Assembly (NCBI GenBank): GCA_947487205.1
Contig: CANKVU010000027.1
Location: 1 to 42,843 of the forward strand
Direction: 5' to 3'
DNA length: 42,843 nucleotides
DNA from: an uncultured Paracoccaceae bacterium
GTDB taxonomy: Bacteria > Pseudomonadota > Alphaproteobacteria > Rhodobacterales > Rhodobacteraceae
Numbering within the stretch: the first letter of the stretch is position 1; each line of letters starts with the position of its first letter. This document shows, piece after piece, positions 1 through 10,736 of the stretch. The notes under the pieces were generated by a model, which saw only the letters and a list, made by a program, of their open reading frames with translations, made no database searches and was not told the DNA's origin. A program made the position numbers and the translations under genes.

Positions 1-13
1 TCTTCTGTCCCAT
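1..13 (-). CDS. First codons of a probable IS transposase subunit (partial)
   Basis: Only four complete codons (Met-Gly-Gln-Lys) are in the window. The call depends on the strong Shine-Dalgarno sequence just upstream (minus strand, 25-14) and on the IS-like terminal block behind it. It would be the orfA-type HTH protein of an IS3 element. Nothing more can be said without the flanking sequence. Confidence 0.35.
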
Positions 14-80
14 TCCTCGTCCTCCATACGGCTCGAAAGCCTACTTCAGGGAGGACCACTTTTCAGGGGGCAGGCCACAG
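1..80 (-). mobile_element. Probable end of an IS3-type insertion sequence, cut by the window border
   Basis: Read on the minus strand, positions 79-53 hold a block (core CCCCCTGAAAAGTGGTCC) that resembles the terminal inverted repeat of IS3-family elements. About 40 nt further on there is a strong ribosome site (GGAGGACGAGGA) and an ATG at 13 followed by Gly-Gln-Lys, as at the start of an IS3 orfA. Only this end is inside the window, so neither the second repeat nor a target duplication can be seen. The block is also richer in A/T than its neighbours. The family assignment is from memory of such ends and is uncertain. Confidence 0.45.
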
Positions 81-199
81 CACTGAAAATCGAATGTCTC
101 AAAAGGGCTCTGAACCGCCGTCCGCCGCGCAATCCACGAACGACCGCTTCGGTGCTGCGGGCGCTCACTGAACCGCCTATGACGGGCCGCTGAACTTAG

Positions 200-217
200 T
201 TGTGACAAACGACACAA
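200..217. promoter_or_regulatory. Candidate operator, TTGTG-N8-CACAA
   Basis: An inverted repeat with 5-bp arms (200-204 and 213-217) and an 8-nt spacer lies 24 nt before the MBL hydrolase start, in a comparatively A/T-rich stretch (about 81-241) between the probable IS end and the gene. Its position suits a repressor site, but no regulator gene is adjacent. The arms are short, so chance is possible. Confidence 0.35.
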
Positions 218-241
218 GTCTATCCAGGAAACGGTATCGTC

Positions 242-1084
242 ATGTCCCGCCAGATCCCCCTCGATCCGCAGAATGTCGCGGAGGAGGGCCATTCCAGCGA
301 CGGGGTGCGGGAAATCGCCCCCGACCTCGCCTATCGCCGGCTCGGCCTCGTCAACGCGGTCTTCTACGGGGCGCCGGGGCAGCCGGGCTGGGTGCTCGTC
401 GATGCCGGCGTGGCCGGGACGCGGGACCTGATCCTGCGCGCGGCCGAGGAGCGGTTCGGCGCGGACGTGCCGCCCGCCGCGATCGTGCTCACGCACGGCC
501 ATTTCGACCATGTCGGCGCGCTGGAGGACCTGGCCGCGCGGTGGGAGGTGCCGGTGATCGCGCATCCGCTCGAGCATCCCTATCTCGACGGGCGGTCCTC
601 GTACCCGCCGCCCGATCCCGGCGTCGGCGGGGCGATGGCGCGGCTCTCGCCGCTCTATCCCCGGGGGCCGGTGGACGTCGCCTCCCACCTCCAGGCGCTG
701 CCCTCGGACGGGTCGGTCCCGGCGATGCCGGGCTGGCGCTGGATCCACACGCCGGGCCATTGCCCGGGCCATGTCTCTCTCTGGCGGGAGGCGGACCGGG
801 CGCTCGTCGCGGGCGACGCGGTCATCACGACCGACCAGGAATCGGCCTATGCCGTGGCCCGGCAGACGCCCCGGATGCACGGCCCGCCGCAATATTTCAC
901 CTCCGACTGGGAGGCGGCGGCGCGGTCGGCGGCGGCGCTGGCGGATCTGGAGCCCGACCTGCTGATCACGGGCCACGGACCGGCGATGCGGGGCGCGGAG
1001 ATGCGCGGCGCGCTGACCGAACTGGCCCGCGATTTCGACCGCGTCGCGGTGCCGCGCGGCAGGGAAGGGGCCGGGCCCGAGTAA
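242..1084 (+). CDS. MBL-fold metallo-hydrolase
   Basis: A 280-residue protein of the metallo-beta-lactamase superfamily, likely a soluble cytoplasmic hydrolase of the glyoxalase II-like type. The dinuclear metal motif HxHxDH is complete (H85, H87, D89, H90). Later ligands fit too: the PGHCPGH block (about 172-177), D192 in AGDA, and a C-terminal ITGHGP histidine. No signal peptide is seen. The ATG at 242 follows an AGGAAA site about 10 nt upstream. The substrate cannot be told; thioester, lactone and phosphodiester hydrolases all share this fold. It stands alone, with a probable IS end upstream and a convergent nadE downstream. Confidence 0.85.
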   Translation: MSRQIPLDPQNVAEEGHSSDGVREIAPDLAYRRLGLVNAVFYGAPGQPGWVLVDAGVAGTRDLILRAAEERFGADVPPAAIVLTHGHFDHVGALEDLAARWEVPVIAHPLEHPYLDGRSSYPPPDPGVGGAMARLSPLYPRGPVDVASHLQALPSDGSVPAMPGWRWIHTPGHCPGHVSLWREADRALVAGDAVITTDQESAYAVARQTPRMHGPPQYFTSDWEAAARSAAALADLEPDLLITGHGPAMRGAEMRGALTELARDFDRVAVPRGREGAGPE

Positions 1085-1092
1085 GGCGCGAG

Positions 1093-1116
1093 GGGGGCCG
1101 GCACGGACCGGCCCCC
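1093..1116. terminator. Bidirectional hairpin between convergent genes
   Basis: A perfect 9-bp stem (1093-1101 with 1108-1116) and a 6-nt loop sit in the 39-nt gap between the convergent MBL hydrolase and nadE genes. There is no U-run on either side, so termination may be weak or factor-assisted. Confidence 0.6.
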
Positions 1117-1123
1117 GATCCGG

Positions 1124-3180
<2,057 letters not shown>

Positions 3181-3184
<4 letters not shown>

Positions 3185-3687
3185 CTCATTGCCTCCATGA
3201 ACAGGTCGACCGCGACGCCAATGCAGGCGAGGCGCACGCCGCTGCGCCCGACCGCCCCGAAATGCTCTTCTCTGTGGGCCGTCGGGCGGCCGCTGGCGGC
3301 ACAGGCGAAGTGGACGAGACCTTCCTCGGCATCGTCGCCGCCCGGCCCGGCATAACCCGTGACCGACAGGGCCGCATAGGCCTCGGAACGGCGCAGGGCG
3401 CCTTCGGCCATCGCGATCGCGACTGGCCGCGACACGGCGCCGTGCGCGTCGAGCAGGTCGGCCGGCACGCCCAGCATCTCGGTCTTGGCGGCGGTGGAAT
3501 AGACGACGTAGCCCCGCTCGAAGGCGCCCGAATACCCCTCCACGTCGGTGAAGAGGGAGGCCAGGAGGCCGCCGGTGCAGCTTTCGGCCGTGGCCAGGGG
3601 GCGCTTGTCGGCGCCGGCGCGTTCGAGCGTGTGCAGGATCCGCTCCTGCAGGTCGTCGGGAATGTCGGTGACGAGGGTTTCGACGAT
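3181..3687 (-). CDS. CinA C-terminal domain protein, NMN amidohydrolase-like (PncC type)
   Basis: A stand-alone CinA C-terminal domain of about 168 residues, with the typical [14 protein letters not shown] motif near the N-terminus and VTGYAGPGG in the middle. Proteins of this family (PncC) hydrolyse NMN to nicotinate mononucleotide, which re-enters NAD synthesis, and the next gene is nadE. The start is problematic. The expected position, 5 nt after GGAGG, reads ATC (3685-3687), and no ATG, GTG or TTG lies in frame between there and the SCTGG motif. The nearest upstream in-frame ATG would add 93 residues running into the divergent galE. Either ATC is the start, a rare CTG is used, or there is a point change or base error at an ATG. 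Confidence 0.85.
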
Positions 3688-3877
3688 GGGAGCCTCCGTT
3701 CGGTTGCGCGTGATCCGATATCGCGAAAGAAATGGCGCCCCGTCGCGATTGTTCCCCGCCGGTCCGCCGCAACCTGGCCCATTTCTATCCGTCGCCGGCG
3801 CGGGCGGCGCGGCCCTTGACCGGACCCGCGCCGCGCGCCAGCCTGCCGCGAGCGGACGCAATCCCGGAGACGACGGC

Positions 3878-4861
3878 GTGGCGAATGTGCTGGTGACGGG
3901 GGGGGCGGGGTATATCGGCTCCCACGCCTGCAAGGTGCTGGCGCGAGAAGGGTATGTGCCGGTCACCTACGACAACCTGTCGACCGGCTGGGCGCGGGCG
4001 GTGCAGTTCGGGCCGCTGGAACAGGGCGACCTGTCGGACCGGGCGCGGCTCGACGAGGTGTTCGCCTGCCACGCGCCGGTGGCGGTGATGCATTTCGCCG
4101 CCTTCAGCCAGGTGGGCGAGGCGATGCGGCAACCGGGCCTCTACTGGCGCAACAATGTCGGCGGATCGCTGACCCTGCTGGAGGCGGCGGTGGCGGCGGA
4201 GTGCCGCGACATCGTCTTCTCCTCCACCTGCGCGGTCTATGGCGAGCAGGACGGGGTGACGCTCGACGAGGAGAGCGCGCAGGCGCCGCTCAACGCCTAC
4301 GGGGCGTCGAAACGGGCGATCGAGGACATGCTGGGCGATTTCGGCGCCGCGCATGACCTGCGCGCGGTGGTGTTCCGGTATTTCAACGTCGCCGGCGCCG
4401 ACCCCGACGGCGCGGTGGGCGAGGCGCACAACCCCGAGACGCACCTGATCCCCGTGATCCTGGAGGCGATCGACGGGCGCCGGCCGGCCCTGACCATCCA
4501 CGGCACCGATTACGACACCCCGGACGGAACCTGCATCCGCGACTACATCCACGTCATGGACCTGGTGGAGGCGCATGTGCTGGGGCTGCGCCGCCTGCTG
4601 GAGGGCGGCGGCGGCCGCATCTTCAACCTGGGGACCCAGACGGGGTATTCGGTGCGCGAGGTGATCGAGCGCAGCGAGGCCGTCACCGGCCGGCGGGTGC
4701 CGCGCACCGAGGGGCCGCGGCGCGCGGGCGACGCCACGCGGCTCGTCTCGGGGAGCACGCGCGCCGAGCGGGAGCTGGGCTGGCGCCCGGTGCGCTCCGA
4801 CCTCGACACCATGATCGCCGATGCGTGGCGGTGGTACCGGCGGGGCGGCTATGCGGGCTGA
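3878..4861 (+). CDS. galE: UDP-glucose 4-epimerase
   Basis: A 327-residue extended SDR enzyme interconverting UDP-glucose and UDP-galactose, supplying sugars for surface polysaccharide. The NAD-binding motif GGAGYIG is at residues 8-14, the SSTCAVYG block at 115-122, and the catalytic Y141-x3-K145 pair is in YGASK. The length matches bacterial GalE. The GTG at 3878 is chosen because it starts exactly at the beta strand before the glycine motif and has CGGAGA about 7 nt upstream. It is divergent from cinA-nadE and convergent with the DUF1127 gene; no other polysaccharide genes are nearby. Confidence 0.95.
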   Translation: MANVLVTGGAGYIGSHACKVLAREGYVPVTYDNLSTGWARAVQFGPLEQGDLSDRARLDEVFACHAPVAVMHFAAFSQVGEAMRQPGLYWRNNVGGSLTLLEAAVAAECRDIVFSSTCAVYGEQDGVTLDEESAQAPLNAYGASKRAIEDMLGDFGAAHDLRAVVFRYFNVAGADPDGAVGEAHNPETHLIPVILEAIDGRRPALTIHGTDYDTPDGTCIRDYIHVMDLVEAHVLGLRRLLEGGGGRIFNLGTQTGYSVREVIERSEAVTGRRVPRTEGPRRAGDATRLVSGSTRAERELGWRPVRSDLDTMIADAWRWYRRGGYAG

Positions 4862-4891
4862 GCCGCCCGCGCCGCGGCGGGGGAAGCCGCC

Positions 4892-5110
4892 TCAGCCGTA
4901 GGCGTGGCGGAGCGCGACCTCGGCGATGTCGTCGCGCGCGAGGCCGATATCGGCCAGTTCCCGGTCGCTGAGGCGGGAAAGCTCGCCATAGGTGCGGAAA
5001 TAGGTGCGGAACTTCTCGCGCTCCACGCGCCGGGTCTCCAGCTTGCGGGCGATCCAGTCACGGATCCCGAGCGGGGCGGCGGGGCGGTCGAGGCTGGTGG
5101 TGAAGGCCAT
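4892..5110 (-). CDS. DUF1127 domain small protein
   Basis: A 72-residue basic protein with the C-terminal DUF1127 signature (LSRLSDRELADIGLARDDI) typical of alphaproteobacteria. Small DUF1127 proteins have been linked to RNA turnover and to phosphate or stress adaptation in some species; the role here is not known. The ATG at 5110 follows a clear AAGGAG site. Alternative upstream starts in frame lack such a site. It sits alone between galE (convergent) and the degraded tad genes. Confidence 0.9.
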   Translation of the reverse strand: MAFTTSLDRPAAPLGIRDWIARKLETRRVEREKFRTYFRTYGELSRLSDRELADIGLARDDIAEVALRHAYG

Positions 5111-5249
5111 GAACGTCTCCTTTCGAACGCGGGCGGTGCCGTCTGACACGAAAGCTAGGGTCGATGCTGCGGTTGCACAATCAATCCTGCCGCAGTGCCG
5201 CATTGCGCTGCCTGCAAGTGTCGGGCGGGGGCCCTTCGCCGGGGCGGGC

Positions 5250-5821
5250 TCAGCCCGTCGGCTCGGCGCCGCAGGCCTCCCGGCAGAGCCGCGGGGCGAA
5301 GCGCATCCGCGTGGCCTGCGCCGATACGATCACCTGGTCCCCGAGGATGCCGCGGACAGGGGAGATATAGGGGGCGCAGGTCTGGACGAGGAGGACGCGG
5401 TCGCCGCGCGCGCGGCGCGGGCGGCGAAATCGCCGTCCCCGAGGGGCGCCATCCCGTCGCCGCGCGAGAAAATCCCCCGCAGGTCGCGCCGCGCCGCGTC
5501 CTCGCACGCCTCGACGCAGCGCAACTGCGTCACGCGGAGCCCCAGCGCGCCGCCGAACCCCGAGAGCTGCCCGGCCGCGGCGCGCAGGCCGGCCAGGTCC
5601 GCCGCGTCGATCGGCTCGGTCCGGCGGGACAGGGCGTCGGCGATCACCGCCGTCGCGTCGGTGACCACCGCCCGCGTGCGGACCGCATCGGTGAAGGCGT
5701 AGAGCGCGAAGAGCGCCCAGAAGAGGATCGGCACCATGATCAGGAGCTCGACCGACTGGCTGCCGCAATCCTCGGCGCGGGCGCGCCGAAGCAGGGGCGG
5801 GCCGCGGCGCCGGGGCCTCAT
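5250..5821 (-). pseudogene. TadE-like pilus assembly protein, frameshifted
   Basis: The ATG at 5821 overlaps the stop of the preceding TadE-like frame by ATGA. The start reads as a short basic region followed by SQSVELLIMVPILFWALFAL, a TadE-type pseudopilin-like N-terminus with one membrane helix, then a periplasmic part with Cys residues. Around 5402-5412 the frame is lost inside a run of alternating G and C. The following frame continues the fold (GDRVLLVQTCAPYISPV) and ends at a TGA at 5250-5252. Adding one base, for example a G in GCGGCG, restores about 190 residues. It is the third gene of the tad row. Sequencing error is the alternative explanation. Confidence 0.75.
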
Positions 5822-6308
5822 GCGCCCGGCTCGGTGACGAAGCCGGTGGCGACGCGCACGGCGTATCCGGCCCCGCCCGCGCCCCCGGTCGCAAGGCCCC
5901 GGCCCGGGGCGCCGCCCGGAAAGAGCGGCTCGTAGAGCCGGCAGACGCGGATCGGCTCGGCCTCGGCGCGCCGGTCGATGCAGGCCACCGGCGCGTCGAT
6001 GCCCGCCCATTCGGCCAGCGGCAGGGCCCGCATCTCGAGCCGGAGGTTGGCCTCGCAGCCGCTGGGAAAGAGCGATCGGGCGCAGATCGCGCTCCGCATC
6101 TCGTCGCAGGGGGCGGGCGCGTCGGCGGCGACCCGCATCTTGCGCGCGACGAGGTTCGTGGCCCGCCGCAAGGTCAGCTCGCGGATGTTCCACAACCGAC
6201 CTCGAAGGCGAGGAGGACGACGTAGAGCAGGAGCGGGAACAGCACCACGAACTCGGCCGTGACGCCGCCCTCGGCCCCGCGGGCGAAGCGCTGCAGGCGG
6301 CCGGTCAT
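5818..6308 (-). pseudogene. TadE-like pilus assembly protein, frameshifted
   Basis: The reading frame starts at the ATG at 6308 (ATGA overlap with the TadG-like stop) and encodes a TadE-type N-terminus, with ten basic/polar residues, EGGVTAEFVVLFPLLLYVVL and one membrane helix. At about 6194-6199 the frame breaks and runs into a stop. The next frame continues WNIRELTLRRATNLVARKMR and the rest of a TadE periplasmic domain to the TGA at 5818-5820. One extra base between GAGGTCGG and TTGTGG would join the two into about 163 residues. Members of this family assemble Flp/Tad adhesive pili at the inner membrane. Confidence 0.75.
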
Positions 6309-7940
6309 CGCGTCAGCCTCGGCATGCTGATCGAACTGGCGATCATGTCGAAGGCGTCGCGGATCTCCAGCCCCTCCACGTCGAGATAATGCGCCTCGCT
6401 GGAGGCGCAGTCGCGCAGCCGCTCCAGCGATCCCGAATCCGGCACCTCGAAACCGATGGAATAGACCCGACGCCGGCCGCTTCGGCGGCGGCACAGATGT
6501 CGCGCAGCCGGCGGTCCTTCTCGTCCCAGAGGCGGTCGACGCGGCGAGTGCGGTCGCCGGAATCGTCGAGCTGCAGGCCTGGAGCGTGTAGGCGTAGGAG
6601 AGCGGCGACATCGCGGCCCAGACCTGCGGCCAGTCGAGGCGCCGCTCGGTGAAGCGGGCGCGGTGGGGGGCCATCGCGGGGTGGTCGATGAGCGTCGCGT
6701 CGTCCCAGGCCCGGGAGGTCCCGAACGGGTGGCTGGCGTAGAAACAGCGCGCGCCGAACGGGGCGTTGCCGTCATGGGCGCCCGGCACCTCGGGGGCGTC
6801 GACGGAATGGTGGCGGCTGCCCGACCCCGTCGCCGCCATCTGCCAGACCGGTGAGGGGCCGTCGCGACAGGCCGGGCGGAGGCGGAACTCGGTGTCGTGG
6901 CGCCCGTCGGTCATGACCACGGGGACCTTCATGCTGCCGGTGGCGCCGTGGTCGCGCGGCCGGCCGGCGAAGGCGGGATCGACGCGCCCGGCCGCGATCA
7001 GCCCCTCCACCGGGCCGCGCGCCGAAGGGTCGAGCAGCGCCAGTTCCCAGCGCATGCCGATGTCGTTCGAGGTGCTGCCCTCGGACGACAGGCGCGCGAT
7101 CCGGTCCTCGAGCGGCCCGGCCGCGTTCGACAGCGGCGTGACCTCGAACCCCGGGTCGACGCGGCAGGCCCATTGGCCGGGCGCCGCCTCGGTGCGGCTG
7201 AAGCCCTGGAACTGGAAGCGGCCGCTGCGCTGCGGCGGGCGCGCGGGGTCGAGGGCGGCGGTCGCGAAATCCGCGGCCTCGAAGTCGATGCAATGTGACG
7301 CGGCGTGTTCGTCGGTGGCGGCGTAGCCCGCCAGGAGCGCCGCGCCCGCGTTCACGTTCATCGAATAGGGCACGACCGAGATCGAGACCCGCCCCTCGGC
7401 GTTGCCGCCGAGGACACTGTCGACGAACTCGCTCGCCGCGGATTTCAGCGCGTCGATCTTGCGCGGATCGGCGCGGCCCCAGGGATCGAGGCGCATCGAC
7501 CCCGACACGTCGAGGACCAGCGAGATCTCCACGTCGTCGACCCGCCCGGTGGCGCGCGACGCGACCCCCAGGGGCAGCCGGTCGTAGCCCAGGAGCCGGA
7601 TGAAATGGGTGTCGACGCCGCCGTCGAGGCGGGCATCGACGGTGCGGCCGACGAGCCGGCCGCCCGGCCGCTCGGACGTGATCTCCACCGCCAGCGCGGC
7701 GGTGTCGATGCCGGCGGCGGCGAGCACCGCGTTTCCGAGATGCGTCTGCGTGCGGGTGCGGGTGTATTCGTACTGGGCCACGTCGACGGCGATGCCGCCG
7801 AAGGTCACCATCGCGATGGCCATGAAGAGCGACAGCACCATCGTCGCGCCGCTTTCGTCGGCGACGCGGCGGGACGCGGCGGGACGCGGCGGGGCGCGCG
7901 GGATGGCCGGCAGGGAACACCGCGACTGCGACCCGAGCAT
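6305..7940 (-). pseudogene. TadG-like vWA protein of the Tad pilus system, with two frameshifts
   Basis: The N-terminus has a TadE/TadG-type membrane helix (about residues 34-55, ending in GIAVDVAQYEY), then a von Willebrand A domain with the MIDAS motif DVSGSM (144-149) and a long periplasmic part. The first frame is lost near 6571-6576. A second frame carries the middle (LDDSGDRTRRVDRLWDEKD). A third, entered near 6464-6472, carries the true C-terminus with YSIGFEV and DAFDMIASSI. Both breaks are repaired by one inserted base. With repair the protein would be about 545 residues. The ATG at 7940 is the likely start but has no clear ribosome site. Confidence 0.78.
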
Positions 7941-8134
7941 GGCGCGGGGCGGGCGGACGGAACCGTGGCGGGTGTGGCGATCGCGGCCCCGGAACGGCCG
8001 CAGGGGGCAACCGGGGGGCGAAAAATCCGCGGGAAATCGGGAGGAGGGGGGCCTGAAAGGCGCGCGCGCCGTCCTACCCTCACCGGCAAGGTGACCTATT
8101 GGCGCACGGCCCCGAGGCCGGCGGGAGCAAGACA

Positions 8135-8467
8135 ATGACAGCACAGAAGACCTTCTCGGCCGCGGCGATCCTGGCGGCACTCGTCGGGTTCGCGGCCTCG
8201 GTCCACGCCTATCTCACGCCGGCGACGGGGGTGGATGACACGGCCGGGCCGCTTCTGACCGCGCTCGGGCATGCGGCGATGGCGGCGTTGGCGGTGATCC
8301 TGCTGGTGCTGGCGACGGGCCGGGGCGCGCTCGTCACGCTCTACATTCTGGCGGCGCTCGGCACCTGCCTGGCGGCGTACCTGCTCGAACAGCCGCTGAT
8401 CCTCGCCCCGGCGATCGTCGCCCTCTTCACCCTGCCGCTCGGACACCTGATCGGAGGCCACCAATGA
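8135..8467 (+). CDS. Small four-helix membrane protein, probable anchor of the PQQ dehydrogenase
   Basis: A 110-residue hydrophobic protein with about four predicted membrane helices (residues 8-27, 42-63, 69-88, 92-107). Its stop overlaps the start of the following PQQ-dependent dehydrogenase by ATGA, so the two are coupled. Membrane glucose dehydrogenases (Gcd) begin with a membrane domain of similar size fused to the PQQ propeller; here the propeller is a separate exported protein. The inference is that this is the split membrane anchor and quinone-side domain. The ATG at 8135 has GGGAG about 7 nt upstream. No sequence family could be named. Confidence 0.8.
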   Translation: MTAQKTFSAAAILAALVGFAASVHAYLTPATGVDDTAGPLLTALGHAAMAALAVILLVLATGRGALVTLYILAALGTCLAAYLLEQPLILAPAIVALFTLPLGHLIGGHQ

Positions 8468-10356
8468 TCCGGAGATTCGCCACCACCGCCGTCCTGACGC
8501 TGTGCGCCGCCCCGGTCGCGGCGCAGGGCACCTGGGACACGTTCCACGGCCAGCTTTCGGGCCAGAAATACGCCCCCGCCGACCAGATCACCGCCGACAA
8601 CGTCGCCGACCTGGAGCGGCAATGGACGGTCCATACCGGCGACATGTCGGACGGGTCGGGCGAGCTGCCGCCCACGGTGTGGTCGGCGACGCCGATCTAC
8701 GCCAACGACACGCTCTATATCGGGACGCCGTTCTATCGCATCCTGGCGCTCGACCCCGCCACGGGCGAGCGCAAATGGACCTATGACAGCCAGTCGCGGC
8801 TGGAGGCGCTGACCCAGCCCGCGCTGAAGAACCGCGGCGTCGCCTATTGGGCGGCCGAGAACCCCGAGGAGGGGCAGGCCTGCCAGCGGCGGGTCTATCT
8901 GGGCACGATGGCCGCGACGCTGCACGCGGTGGACGCCGATACCGGCGAGCCGTGCCGCGACTTCGCCGAGGAGGGCATCCTCGACGTGAACCAGTGGAAC
9001 ACCACCAACGACCGCTGGCCGCTGTCGCTGCTGCAGCCGCCGACGGTGGTGGGCGACACGCTGGTGCTGGGCTGGGCCGGCAAGGACTGGGCCTATTCCG
9101 AGGCGCCGCCGGGCACCGTCTTCGGCCTCGACGCGCGGACCGGCGAGAAGCTCTGGGAGGTGAACTTCATTCCCGAGGAGATCCGCCAGCGCACCGGCAC
9201 GGCGAATGTCTGGACGGCGATGAGCGCCGACCCGGAGCTGGGCCTCGTCTATATCCCCGTCTCGTCGCCCTCTCCGAATTACTGGGGCGGCAACCGGACC
9301 GAGGACATCCCGCTCGCCACGTCGGTTACCGCCGTGGACGTTGAAAGCGGCAAGGTCGCCTGGTCGCGGCAGCTCGTCCATCACGACATCTGGGATTACG
9401 ATACCAACGCCGCGCCGACATTGATGGATATCGAGCGCGACGGGCAGACGGTGCCGGTGCTGGTGCAGACCACCAAGCAGGGCTTTCTCTACGTGCTGAA
9501 CCGGGAGACCGGCGAGCCGATCTTCGAGTGGGAGGAGCGCGAGGTGCCGACCTCGGAGGCGGAGGGCGAAGAGGCAGCTCCGACGCAGCCGTTCCCGACC
9601 GCGCCGCCGCCGACCAACGACCCCGACGCCTGGCCGGGCGTGTGGTGGCTGGCCGACGCGGTGTCGTTCGGCGGCTGTTCGCGCCGGGCCGAGGCGATGC
9701 AGTACGAGGGCCTCTATACCCCGCCCTCGGTCGAGGGCACGCTGACCTATCCGGCCACCGCCGGGGGCATGCAATGGGGCGGCGCCGCCGTCGATCCCGA
9801 AAGCGGCCTGCTCTACGTCAATGCGAGCCGCGTGGTGCAGGAATACCGCCTGATCCCGCGCGAGGAATACGTCGACATGCAGGACGGCGGCTCCTTCGCC
9901 GAGCAGGGCTATTACGCGCAGGAGGGGGCGCCCTATGCCTTCTACCTGTCCAACTTCCAGAACTGGGCCGGGATGCCGTGCTGGAAGCCGCCCTTCGGCA
10001 CCATGTCGGCCTATGACATCGCCAGCGGCGAGAAGGTCTGGGAGCAGCCCTTCGGCCGGGTGCAGCGCTACGGCTTCTACATGCCCGAGAGCTGGGGCTC
10101 GCCCACGATCGGCGGACCGGCCGTGACCGGCGGCGGGCTGCTCTTCATCGGCGCCTCGATCGACTCGCGGGTCCGCGCGCTCGACACGGAGACGGGCGAG
10201 CAGCTGTGGTCGGACGTGGTCATGGCCCCCGCCGTCGCGAACCCGGCGGTGTTCGAGCACGAGGGCCGTCAATGGGTGGTCTTCATCGCCGGCGGCAATT
10301 CGATCCTGAAGCCCGAGGTCGGCGACGAGATCGCGGCCTACGCGCTGCCGCAGTAA
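8464..10356 (+). CDS. PQQ-dependent dehydrogenase, membrane glucose dehydrogenase-like propeller domain
   Basis: A 630-residue periplasmic quinoprotein. Residues 1-20 are a Sec signal peptide (cleavage after AAPVAA). The rest is an eight-bladed PQQ propeller with repeats such as LDPATGERKW, LDARTGEKLW and YDIASGEKVW. The glucose dehydrogenase-type motifs VHHDIWDYD (about 305-313) and TLTYPATAGGMQWGG (about 426-440) are present. It would oxidise a sugar or polyol in the periplasm and pass electrons to ubiquinone, probably through the coupled membrane protein just upstream. No cytochrome c domain is fused. No pqq biosynthesis genes are in the window. The substrate is not predictable; quinate and inositol dehydrogenases are relatives. 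Confidence 0.92.
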   Translation: MIRRFATTAVLTLCAAPVAAQGTWDTFHGQLSGQKYAPADQITADNVADLERQWTVHTGDMSDGSGELPPTVWSATPIYANDTLYIGTPFYRILALDPATGERKWTYDSQSRLEALTQPALKNRGVAYWAAENPEEGQACQRRVYLGTMAATLHAVDADTGEPCRDFAEEGILDVNQWNTTNDRWPLSLLQPPTVVGDTLVLGWAGKDWAYSEAPPGTVFGLDARTGEKLWEVNFIPEEIRQRTGTANVWTAMSADPELGLVYIPVSSPSPNYWGGNRTEDIPLATSVTAVDVESGKVAWSRQLVHHDIWDYDTNAAPTLMDIERDGQTVPVLVQTTKQGFLYVLNRETGEPIFEWEEREVPTSEAEGEEAAPTQPFPTAPPPTNDPDAWPGVWWLADAVSFGGCSRRAEAMQYEGLYTPPSVEGTLTYPATAGGMQWGGAAVDPESGLLYVNASRVVQEYRLIPREEYVDMQDGGSFAEQGYYAQEGAPYAFYLSNFQNWAGMPCWKPPFGTMSAYDIASGEKVWEQPFGRVQRYGFYMPESWGSPTIGGPAVTGGGLLFIGASIDSRVRALDTETGEQLWSDVVMAPAVANPAVFEHEGRQWVVFIAGGNSILKPEVGDEIAAYALPQ

Positions 10357-10363
10357 CCCCGCC

Positions 10364-10387
10364 GGCCGGGACGGACGCCGCCCGGCC
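10364..10387 (+). terminator. Hairpin after the PQQ dehydrogenase gene
   Basis: A 7-bp GC stem (10364-10370 with 10381-10387) and a 10-nt loop start 7 nt after the stop codon. No U-run follows, so this is only a candidate terminator or RNA 3' end. Confidence 0.4.
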
Positions 10388-10736
10388 CCCGATGGTCGAT
10401 GGCCCGGTGCGCCCATGGCGTGCCGGGTCGGATCGTGCGCGGGCGGCGCGGGGCTCGGACCGCCGGGCGGCCGGGAATCTCGCGGCGAGATGGAACAAGG
10501 GCTGCCATCGCCGCGTCGACTACTTGACCGTGGGATCGCGCCCGCGTGCGGCACGAGGGGCAACCGCCCCTGGTGCCGGGCGGGCCCCGTCCGGGGCATC
10601 GGCGCCCCCTCGTGGTCGCCGCGCGGCGCGCGTCCCCCGAACCGGCGCGGCGCCCAAGCCCCAGGCCGGCAGCGGGACGGGGGAGGGCGGCCGTGCCGCC
10701 CGCGGTCGCGCCGGCCCCGAACGGAAGGAGGCCCCG
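10388..10736. other. Intergenic stretch without a recognised gene
   Basis: About 350 nt of very GC-rich DNA between the PQQ dehydrogenase hairpin and the aconitase-like gene. Open frames here lack ribosome sites and resemble nothing known. The promoter of the aconitase-like gene must lie here, but no convincing -35/-10 pair was seen. The only clear signal is the AAGGAGG ribosome site at 10725-10731. Confidence 0.6.

Noticed and set aside
41-976. 311-codon minus-strand frame opposite the MBL gene
   Set aside because: Arg-rich antisense translation of a gene with intact metal-binding motifs.
5330-6193. A single 287-residue protein covering both TadE-like genes
   Set aside because: Only the part from 5821 downward reads as a TadE protein; the upper part is a shadow of the preceding gene's frame.
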